Shown here: one piece after another, positions 7,163 through 16,702 of the stretch
How positions within the stretch are numbered: position 1 is the stretch's first letter
Layout: the number at the start of each line of letters is the position of its first letter
Notes under the pieces: generated by a model
What the model saw: only the letters and a program-made list of their open reading frames with translations
Told to the model about the DNA's origin: nothing
Database searches by the model: none
Program-made: the position numbers and the translations under genes
Assembly: GCA_903772945.1 (NCBI GenBank)
Contig: CAICTM010001773.1
Span: 1-22,828 of the forward strand
Direction of reading: 5' to 3'
DNA length: 22,828 nucleotides
Origin: Seminavis robusta
Taxonomy: Eukaryota; Bacillariophyta; Bacillariophyceae; Naviculales; Naviculaceae

Positions 7163-9870
7163 GGGTGATACAAACCTTCTACTGAGTAAAAAAGTGTACT
7201 GTACACTCTACACAATACACAAAGGGAAATCCACGGAGGCTTCTAGACATCTATCTAATCATCTAATCTCCTTTTTAAAATCCACAAAGTACTTTGATCT
7301 ATCTACAGTACATATGTTTTATAGTGGTGCAAAATTTGGGGAATTTTGCAAAGAAGGTGTCTGTCTTATGTCAGACCAGGGTATTCCGGAGTGCTTGTAT
7401 GATATGTGGTATCTGGTATCTGGGTTGTTTGTTGTCTGTGCAGCCTGTAGTAGTCTACACGTACTCGTAGCTCGTACATGTACAACGTACAGTACGGTAG
7501 CTACCCAGCAGTGCTCCAAAGAGACCAAACCGGTATCTTCAATAATTCATGAACACTTGAAGAAAGCTGAGGTAGATGTGGTAAAAGCAATTATTGAGTC
7601 AAATATTCAAAGTACAATAATATGTAACTTTAATCCTATTTTTAACTCAACTACCCATCTAAGTTTGACTTCCTTCAGACGTCCCTTTATTCACTTCCTG
7701 GATTCCTGCCGGCTAGACAGCTGGTAGGATCGGTGTGCTTGGTCAACCCTTGTACACGTAATAAGGGACAAGAGTGGATACAAGATGCAAGCCCACCGTA
7801 CAGCTGGCAATCTTCGATTGAGTTTGCAGCTTTACAGCAGTTGTATCATCTGTTGGGCACATGGCATGACATCTTTCATATCGAGCTAGAGATGGGGATG
7901 GGCAGGTCATTCTGAGAAGAAGAGCAGCTGAACAGAGTTTGCTAGGAATTGCTTTGGAGTTGAAATCAGGATTAGTCAATCATCTTGTCAGTTTGAAGGT
8001 GGGGGGTGTTTTGGAGTTGGAGATGTTGGTGTCTCCATCCTGGCATTTGAGGACTGGATAGATGTCATGGATAGAACTTGTAGAGCAATTGTGGTCTAAA
8101 GATGCAATCCAATAATCGCTGCCAGACCAACCGGTACCAATTCATCAAGGTTACATGTCTTCTTGAAACCGGAAACTGTGGTTCTGGCTCCTGATTTACT
8201 GGGCACTTTTTAAGATTTGAGTGGATGGTACGTTGACACACGGCCGCCTGCTTAGACTAAGCAAATTGTGGGGATCTATCACATTGCTGTAGTAACGACT
8301 ACAGGGCTGGTCACCTTTCATGTCTGACACATTAATTTGCGCCAACCTTCAGCTTTGAGCGTTTGGCAAGGGAAAATCAATGGACTAGCTAGTTTGGCGT
8401 CAGACCACTACTATAGCCTATAGAGATACCAGTACTGTACCGGTAGCGGACAGCACAACTACTAGTACATATATATTATTATCTCCGAGGAGCTCTCCGA
8501 GACCACCAGTAGCGAGCCAGCAAACTCGTTCTGCCATTGCTCGGTACGGTGCAGCAGTACTACTGGTAGTAGACTATCCAGGGCAAAAAACAACCAAATC
8601 CCAGAAGTTCCCAGGCCACCCTCCGACTTCACAAAAAAAATTTTCTTGGTTTCGGGGTAGGTTAAATCCCAAATCCCACAACCTAGTGTTCTTTCATTTC
8701 TGAATTTTAAAATGCTTTTGAATTCTTTTATGGTAAAGCTTTGAATAAACCAATTGATAAGTATCTGTGACTCACACTGACGGTTATGTCTTTAGATGAA
8801 GTACTAAAGCAGCAAGACTCGATGGTGGAATCATGCAGATAACAGATACAGTAGCGGAACATCGTTGAAAGCGGTATTCGATTTGGACAGTGAAACCTGT
8901 TTGTGTGCCACCCGGGTCCTGTTCCGAGTACGCTCTGAACTCTGGCTAGCTAGCGTAGTAGTGGAGCTCTCTACTAATAGTGGCTGGCTAGCTAGCAAGC
9001 CACGATCCCGTACCAGTATGCCTGTACCGTTATATGCAATGGGACGAGGCAAACCATACGGTACTCAGCACACACAGCAGTAGAAAACACACAGAATAAC
9101 GGAACGATCAATCCAATCGCAGCCCAGCAGCAAAGCCTTCCCTTCTCCATTCCACTGGTTCAGGAAGGTTTCAATACTGCATGCAGGGAATACCGGTATA
9201 ATGCACGCACACTGCTGATGGACCAAGCTCACGTTGCCTTGCTTCGCAGTTCGCTTGAGTTTGCTCTCGAATCTCCAATAAACAATAACTTGCCCTACTT
9301 GCTAGCGACTATTGCATCCTCATACCGTACTCGAGGAGCAAAAAGAACAGCAACTCCAGCCCAAGGCTTAAGATTCATAGTAAGAAATTACAAGCTACGT
9401 TTGGTCTAATCCTTCTCTCTCAAGTGCTTAACAAGTCGATGTGGGAGCTGATGTGGGTTGCTTTCTGGTGCAAGCTTCGGTTGTCTTTGCGGAGTCGAGC
9501 CAATAAAACCCCACTACACCAATAGACTATTAATACACACACTGTAAAAGCAACATGGAAACCGGACATCTGGCATACAGTTAAGACGGCCCATATTCTC
9601 CTTCCACGAGAGTCATAACTCGAGGTCAGTAGTACATGTATGTACACAATGTCATTCTTTTTTGTCCTGTTTGATGTTAAATCCGCAGTCATGTTGTCAA
9701 GACTTCAGGTTCGTTGTGACTGCTCTGCTTTCGACTTAACATACTCCTTTCAGTTCTATGTTGTTCTTGGTTCAAATGGCCAAGGACACACTTCGTACCT
9801 GATATTAAGAATACGGTCGTACTGAAAAGAGAGGCAGCCAGCGATAAAGGAATGAAATTTCTTCTGAGAA

Positions 9871-9911
9871 GTAGCTACTACTAGCTAGCCAATGAGCTAG
9901 TAGCCAGCTAC
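9871..9911. repeat. imperfect inverted repeat of CTAGCT units
   Basis: Arms at 9871-9886 (GTAGCTACTACTAGCT) and 9895-9911 pair nearly completely around an 8-nt loop. Surrounding DNA carries more CTAGCTAG and CTAGCTGG units. Confidence 0.6.
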
Positions 9912-10357
9912 GAAACTAGCTGGCTCTATGGTACTGTAGTTAGTCTTTCACAAAAACTGCTAGATCAACACAAAATAGACTAAGAAATCCCAGTACAACT
10001 TGTCATCAGATCCATGTAAAGAAATTCTTCAAAACACTGCGCAGTCACATAATTTTCCTTTGAACAGTTCATCACTTCTGCTCCTACAAGCATTGAGTGA
10101 GGGGATGAAATTGATCCACAGCTCCAACAAATCTTGAGAGGGTGGCCTTCCTTTCAGTGATCAGCAACTATGAGATACCGGTATGCCATACTAGCTAGCA
10201 ATGCACTACAGTCTACTCCTGGAGTTTCGCCCTCTACCTCCTCTCTGCTTAGGTCCGACGGCTCATCAGAACTAGTCTAGCCTGTCTAGTCTTTTTAGTT
10301 ACATGTTGTAAGATCCAAAACCAGGTTCGGTGCGCTGAAAAGAATCATGACAATCTT

Positions 10358-10696
10358 ATGAACAAGGCCAGAATGTGTTGCCGTAAAGCTGAAAAGAATG
10401 TTTCACCGAAAGCTGGTGGCAAACGGATGATTCAAGCAGTATCGGGGGGCCTTTTTGCCTTTATCGCGTCAATTGCAAAAACTCCGCGAAGCATGGTGGC
10501 GCTTCGAGCTTGCGGAGGTTGCACGGTTGCACTGTTCCAGGTGCACATCCTTTTACTAAAGAATACTGAGCAGTTTCCCATGCTTTCGCTTGACCCTTGG
10601 AACCAACCCACCTCTGGGAAAGCAGTATTAATAAGAAATGAAGGAAAACAAGATGTTTTGACCAAAATATTTGATAGAAAAGGAGGTATCAATTAA
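10358..10696 (+). CDS. small ORF of unknown status
   Basis: A 112-codon ATG-initiated ORF, the most protein-like in this long gene-poor stretch. It starts basic and Cys-containing (MNKARMCCRKAEKN), has a Gly/Ala-rich hydrophobic centre (GGLFAFIASIA), and ends in a charged tail (KIFDRKGGIN). The opposite strand is also open across 10432-10692 for 86 codons, so the strand cannot be fixed from composition. No domain is recognised. It could be a remnant of a mobile element or a chance ORF. Two hairpins follow about 70 bp downstream. Confidence 0.25.
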   Translation: MNKARMCCRKAEKNVSPKAGGKRMIQAVSGGLFAFIASIAKTPRSMVALRACGGCTVALFQVHILLLKNTEQFPMLSLDPWNQPTSGKAVLIRNEGKQDVLTKIFDRKGGIN

Positions 10697-10762
10697 GGCA
10701 AGTCAGAAAGTCTCTTCGAAAATACCCACTGACGCTTCGCAATCACGCAATCTCAGCAGGTT

Positions 10763-10845
10763 CCTCAATTTCATGTTATATTGAGGGGGATGAGGTAATC
10801 TAAAACATCACAATGGTAGCATATTAGGAAGTATACCTCATCCCC
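10763..10845. repeat. two consecutive inverted repeats
   Basis: CCTCAAT (10763-10769) pairs with ATTGAGG (10780-10786). GGGGATGAGGTA (10786-10797) pairs perfectly with TACCTCATCCCC (10834-10845) around a 36-nt loop. Together they form a compact double hairpin that could be a small non-autonomous element end or a folded transcript. No T run follows. Confidence 0.6.
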
Positions 10846-11493
10846 TTAACAATGTCCTTGATAGACTGCTGAAAGAGAAGAAGCCTTCTGATTGCTGAAC
10901 TTAGAATCCCTTCAGCACCCTAAATAAGGAACCAAAAGTCGGTCATGGCTGGCAAAGGCAAAGTCATTTTCTTTTTTCAGAAATATTTTGGGCTAAACCA
11001 ACAAACCAACAGATTTTTCCTGGAGCTGTGTGGAGGGTACATGCACTCCAGTAGATAACTTGTGTGAGGCATAATGGGTTTTAAAATAGCAAGGGCAATT
11101 GAGCGTAGTGCCTCCTTGTAGAACATCATACTCAGTGCTCGTGGAGTTTCCTTTCGGCCGGCTTTAGCGTCTCTCAGCTGGTCTGTTCTATTACAGGTAT
11201 TTCAATCTCTCATAAAGCGTCCAGCAAAGTAAAACTGCCTTAGGACGCTGATACCGGATTCAATAATATCTATCTATTGCCGTTTCCGCCACATAGCCAC
11301 TTTACGTTTGCACCACCAGCTCCTGAGGTCCTGTAATTGCTGTTTCTTCCTTCCTTTGGTGTCCCGTCTAAAGGCTAGCTCCATAAATTCAAGTCAAGCC
11401 AAGTCAAGATCGCACCGAACCTGTAAGCAACAGCTCCCGTTGAGCCCTTGATAAAAGTCCAGCCTGCTGAAACCGACAGCCACCACCGCGAAG

Positions 11494-14400
11494 ATGATGA
11501 ATGGCGAGGGCTCGATTCGTGCCGATGAGTTTTTGGATCGCTATAGCGGTGCATTCTCAAACGAAGATGCCGATGACGATAACAATGATGATCATGAAAG
11601 CACGAGAAGCGCCACCAACACCAACTCCGAAGGCCGCTCGGATGAGCGAGAGTTTACGGATGAACTTTTGAAGCGAGAGAAGCAAGCCGTCCAGTGCGCT
11701 CGCAGGGCTGTGATTGGTGCCATTGTCGTGGCTGCCATTGCCGTTTCTGCCGCGGTCTACGTGTTTGCCGACCGAGGTGACAAGAGGACCTTTGAAATCG
11801 AGTATGATCGAGTCACTCGTACTTTGGTCGACCAGGTTCAGTGGCAAGTCCAGTACAACTTCGCCCTCATGCAAATGTAAGTGACTTTCTTTCATCCAGT
11901 CATGTATGTTCCCAACAAACACCTCTCCTTACTCACCCCACTTGCTTGCTTGCTGTGCTTGTACATGCAGGTTGAGCGCCGAAATGACCACCGCTTCCAT
12001 GCTCGTCGATGCACAGTTCCCCAACTTTACCCATCCGCACTTTGAAGTCCACGGCGGCTATACGGATGGGATGGGTGGTATCATGATGTCCGCCTTTGTC
12101 CCGCTCGTAGATGGCTCCAAGCAGTCAGAGTGGGAAGCCTATGCTCAAGGACATCAGGGATGGCTCAATGAGAGTGCCCGTCTGAGGGAAGTCCATCCCA
12201 TCCACCGTGATCCACTCCACGGGACATTTCAGTCATATGAGGGAGATCGTCGTCGTCGCCTCCTCCAACCTCCTCCACAACCACGTCAACTTCAGTCTTC
12301 CCACAACAACGATCTCATCCTCATTCCCAATGTCACACAAAACCGCATCTCGGAATCCATCTTTTGGCTCGAACAAGACGGTACCAAAACACCTCTCCAA
12401 GGCAAACCGGGGGATATCTTTGGTCCTCTCTGGCAGTCTTCTCCTCGCAATGCCGACGTGGTCAATGTCGATCTGCTCTCCGATCCACGCCTCAAGCAAT
12501 TGCACAAAATCAATCTCGCGGTCAAACACACAGTCATGAGTGCTGCCACCGAAATTGGGCTACTCTTTGATTGGATGTTTGATGATCACGAAAAGGAACG
12601 CAAGCTCGAGCCACATGCCTTTCTCATGGACCTGGTCTACCCGAGGTATGATACCACAGAGACCGTCGTGGAGGGTCATGTGGTACGGGAAATGGACCCC
12701 ATTGGATTCGTCTTGGGCTTGACGTCGTACCGAAACTTTTTCGACAAGAGTTTGCCCGACGGAACCAATGGCATCATTTGTGTCGTCGATGAAACCTGTG
12801 CACAGCCGTTCACGTATGAAGTCTATGGAAAGAAGGGTGACTTTATTGGATACGGCGACAGGCATGACCCCAAGTATGATCATTACCGAGTTACGGTGCC
12901 TTTGGAGTTGTACGATGATGTCCACGAAAACGAGGGTCTTTGCCCTCATACTCTCAACATCTACCCCAGTGTTGTCTTTGAGGAAGAATACAAAACCAAT
13001 CACGCAATGATTTTCACAACCCTGGTTCTGGCCGCATTCGGCGTCACGGCCGTGATCCTCTTTGTCTATGATGTGAGTACATACATACATGTTTGCAGCC
13101 ACTAGTACGGCTGCTTGCCCGACTGCCTTGTGTCGACTAACTCGCTACTTGTTCTTCCGACTTGCGCGCGTAGTTGTTGGTGACACGCCGTCAAAACAGA
13201 ACAATGGAAGCCGCCATCAAGAGTAACTCGATTGTTTCCGGGCTGTTTCCAAAGGCCGTTCGCGATCGATTGATGGCCGAGGACAGCAGCAAAGCCAAAA
13301 AAAGCACCAAAGATTCGAGCTTCTTGCACAGTGAAGTGACCAAGCATGGGCAGTTCAAGACGGCCCCAATCGCCGATTACTTTGCCGAAACAACCGTGAT
13401 TTTTGCCGACTTGGTTGGATTCACAGCGTAAGTTTGTCTTTTTGGTGTTTCTCTGGTCGTGTTAGCTGGAAAGTTCACCCACAGCCGTACTTACACATGC
13501 TGCTTTCGCAGTTGGAGCTCTGCACGTGGGCCGGAACAGGTGTTCACCCTACTTGAGACTATCTACCATGCTTTTGATGTACGTAGCATCCCACGTCTGG
13601 GTCTTTGCTACCCTCGATATTCTTCTCTAACTTGACAGTCGCCGTGTTATTACAGGAAATTGCCTCGCAGAGAAAAGTATTCAAGGTCGAGACGGGTACG
13701 TTCCAGGAGTATATGCTACAGTTCAAAGTGGTCCCATCATCTCACTGAAGGTTTGAATTTGATTTCGGCCATTATACTTTTAGTGGGAGACTGGTATGTT
13801 GCCGCTGAAGTGGCCCATGAAGGGGGAAAATGAGACGCCATCAATTGCTCATCTGTTGTTTCTCTTCCCTAATGCACCAAAGTTATGTTGCGGTAACAGG
13901 GTTGCCAAATCCGAGAAAGGATCACGGTGAGCATACTTCGAATGGAATGGAATCGACATGGGGCTTTGATGTTCTCAGAAGTACCTAATCACGGTTTGTT
14001 CTTTTGTCCTTTCCATTGCAGCCCTTTTGATGTGCAGGTTTGCCAGGGAGTGCATGCAGAAGATGTGGTCGGTTGTGAAAAAGCTGGAGACGTCTCTGGG
14101 ACCTGACACGGCAGATCTGACTTGCCGAATGGGGATTCACTCGTATGTAGCACGGGTCCTTACGTGCCCTGGCTTGCTGTCTCTTCTGGAAATCTCACCT
14201 TTCCTTCTTGTGTTTCATTCTGTTAGTGGCCCCGTCACCGCTGGAGTGCTTCGAGGAGAGCGGTCTCGTTTCCAGGCAAGTATAAGACATGCGGTGTTTT
14301 GCCCCGTTTGAGCGAAGCTGTGTTCTCACGCTGCTTCTTGTTCATGTGACTCTCGCAGCTCTTTGGCGACACGATGAATACCTGCGCAAGAGTCGAAACT

Positions 14401-16665
14401 CTGGGAGAAAAGAACAAGATTCACATCTCTCAAGAAACTGCTGATCTGTTGATTGCTGCGGGCAAAAACGGATGGATCAGCCCGCGAGAAGACAAGATTG
14501 ATGCGAAGGGAAAGGTTAGTTTCTACTAGTGCTGTGGTGCGGACTGTTGGGACACACTGATCTTACACTCCGATCTTCATTGATAGGGCTTGCTGCAAAC
14601 TTACTGGCTGGAGCTGGACGATCGATCGGAAACAGCGTCAAGTTCCAATGACGGCGGCTCAGTGGCAAGCTTTGTAGACGAAGCGCAAGACGATGAAGCC
14701 CAGAATACCAACTTGGAGCCTGCCATCAAAGTCACAGGCAAGATGGCTCGACTTGTTGACTGGAACGTGGATGTGCTTTGTCGGTTGCTCAAGCAGATTG
14801 CAGCTCGTAGAAAGGCAGCAGAACTCAGCAAGTCGGCACTCAAGAACAGCGTGAGGGATCAGGAGGCACATACAGGAAAAGACGGCGGAGTCATTGAGGA
14901 AGTGGCTGAGGTCATTGAACTCCCCTTGTTCGATGCAAAAGCAGCTGCACGACAGCCAGGCATTGAAACCATTGAACTTCCGTCTGAAGTGCAGAGGCAG
15001 GTGAAGCAGTTCGTCACCAAGATATGCTCCTGCTATCGACCCAACCCCTTCCATAATTGTAGGTCCACGATCGTTTCCTGGTTCCGCCTGGTAAGACCTT
15101 TCTCACACCCATCTCTGTTGTCCCCCAGTCGAACATGCAAGCCATGTTGCGATGAGTGCCGTGAAACTGCTCTCTAGAATTCAGAGATGTGACGTGGATA
15201 TCTTCGAGCAGGAAGGAGAGGGAACTGTTGATTCCATGAAAAGGGCATCCATGCATGAGTATGTCGTCTGCTACTTCTTGGCCTGTTCACGCAAGACTTT
15301 ACTGTCCACTCACAACCTGATCCATTTCCTCTCGTGCCCTCGTCTTTCGTGTACCCTCCTTCTTGTTGCAGCCACACATACGGGTAAGTACAGATTCGTG
15401 GGTTGCAATGCTCACGTGCCACTCTGTTGAACGGAAGTCTAACCTTGTGCATCAATTATTTTATTTAGCATCACCTCGGATCCGCTTACTCAGTTTGCTT
15501 GTGTGCTTTCTGCCCTCATCCACGATGTTGTGAGTGTTGCCATGCACGCGGGGCACGTGATGTTTCTTGAGTCCTGGTTTTCCTGACAGTGAGCGCCTCT
15601 TTGTGTTTCTGGTTTGTGCCTCTGAATAGGATCACCCTGGAGTGCCCAACTCACAGCTTGTGAAAGAGGGCTCACCGATGTCGGAGAAGTACAATGGGAC
15701 GAGTGTTGCTGAACAGGTACGAAAGCAACGCTGTGATTGTCTCAAAATAATTGGCCAACAAGATGCTAACTATATGTGCTCCTTTGTCTTGATACGAATC
15801 TTTTCTGTGTAGAACTCTGTTGACCTCAGTTGGGAGCTTCTGATGAGTTCACAATACAAAGAGCTTCGTTCCGCAATTTACGGCAACAAGCAAGAGTTGT
15901 CAAGGTTTCGTCAGCTCCTTGTGAACGCCGTGATGGCAACCGATATCGTCGATAAGAATCTTAAACGCATGAGAGACGCACGCTGGGAAAAGGCATTCTC
16001 GGGAGAGCATATTGATTTTGACGGGCAGGAAGGAGTGAACCGCAAGGCCACCATTGTCGTAAGTTCCTAATACAAACGAGTTGTATGAGTTGGATCAGCA
16101 CCTTCCGTGCCTCACCCGAGCTTCCTTTTCCTTGCAGATTGAGCATCTACTTCAAGCAAGTGACGTGGCGCACACAATGCAGCATTGGCACATCTACAGG
16201 TGAGGACTGGTTTGAAAGAAAGAGGAGGAACGAGAGCTTTGTTCGAGGTCTTGAACCACTTGCTTCTGACATCTACTGCCTCTACTTTCTCTGTCTAGAA
16301 AATGGAATGAGCGATTCTTCCAAGAATGCTACAAGGCTTACTTGGATGGCAGAGCTGGGGACAAAGACCCCTCTGAATGCTGGTACAGGGGCGAACTGGG
16401 TTTCTTCGACTACTATATCATCCCACTTGCCAAGAAATTGAAGGATTGTGGTGTCTTCGGTGTCAGCAGTGACGAGGTGAGCCGAGTCCCGCAGTTCCAT
16501 CTAGCTAGTGAAGTGCAGCCACAGTCTCACACCAACCTTTTTGTCTCGTGTCTTTTTCCTCATCAGTATCTTAACTACGCGGTCCGGAACCGACAAGAAT
16601 GGGAGCAGAAGGGAAGACAAGTTGTCGAAGAGATGGTCGGCAACGCAAAAGAACTGTTCAATTAA
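11494..16665 (+). CDS. receptor-type nucleotide cyclase fused to a cyclic-nucleotide phosphodiesterase, 19 exons
   Basis: Exons: 11494-11876, 11971-13072, 13174-13427, 13512-13578, 13656-13695, 13784-13793, 13883-13926, 14022-14142, 14227-14275, 14359-14514, 14587-15058, 15129-15258, 15372-15383, 15469-15529, 15630-15716, 15813-16058, 16138-16199, 16299-16476, 16567-16665. They join in one frame to 3573 nt (1190 aa). Layout: acidic cytosolic tail 1-68; TM1 about 72-91; ectodomain about 95-470 with N-glycosylation sequons (first N146) and an R4/P-rich insert; TM2 about 472-494; class III cyclase about 560-745; PDE about 890-1180. Cyclase metal ligands D574 and D618 and transition-state N697 and R701 are present. 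PDE metal-site residues are present: HNFEHA (898-903), H965-D966 in HDVDHPG, and D1087. It should make and degrade cAMP or cGMP at a membrane, gated by its ectodomain. The ectodomain resembles no sensor I can name. Substrate is uncertain. Confidence 0.93.
13784..13793 (+). other. 10-nt microexon carrying the second metal-binding Asp of the cyclase
   Basis: TGGGAGACTG lies between AG at 13782-13783 and the donor GTATGT at 13794. With one base from the previous exon and one from the next it gives V616-G617-D618-C619, exactly the residues missing between FKVET (exon 5) and YVAVTGLP (exon 7). Without it both the frame and the catalytic motif are lost. Flanking introns are 88 and 89 nt. Confidence 0.9.
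14276..14358 (+). other. GC-AG intron
   Basis: The exon ends CAG and the intron begins GCAAGT, matching the donor consensus except for GC in place of GT. It ends CTCGCAG. The splice joins RSRFQ to LFGDTMN in phase 0 within the conserved cyclase core, so the position is fixed by the protein. It is the only non-GT donor among the 18 introns. Confidence 0.85.
15372..15383 (+). other. 12-nt microexon in the PDE domain
   Basis: CCACACATACGG lies between AG (15370-15371) and GTAAGT (15384). It supplies the codons joining MHD to GITSDPLTQF (D-H-T-Y-G) and keeps the frame. Its length is a multiple of three, so skipping would remove four residues without a frameshift. Confidence 0.88.
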
Positions 16666-16702
16666 GACACTTCGCGGTCGGTACCTTGTTTTTGACTTGG
16701 GG

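Larger units (their letters stand above)
6870..11493. other. 4.6-kb gene-poor stretch rich in small palindromes
   Basis: No gene can be assigned with confidence. The longest open frame (7125-7727) begins with TTG inside a palindromic repeat and looks spurious. The ORF at 10358-10696 is listed separately. The stretch contains a 20-bp palindrome (7143-7162), paired TGGCTAGCTAGC direct repeats (about 8942 and 8985), an inverted repeat at 9871-9911, two adjacent hairpins (10763-10845) and many TACCGGTA motifs. It includes the upstream region of the cyclase-PDE gene. I see no transposase, reverse transcriptase or long terminal repeats. Confidence 0.5.

Noticed and set aside
7125..7727. 200-codon open frame on the plus strand
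   Set aside because: It begins with TTG inside a palindromic repeat, the first ATG is about 63 codons in, composition is AT-rich and Ser/Thr/Cys-heavy, and no domain is visible.
10786..10845. terminator-like hairpin
   Set aside because: A bacterial-type terminator is not expected in nuclear diatom DNA, the loop is long and no T run follows; it is kept only as an inverted repeat.
12233..13102. antisense open frames over the cyclase ectodomain exon
   Set aside because: They are shadows of the well-supported 1.1-kb coding exon; splice-consistent plus-strand coding explains the region.
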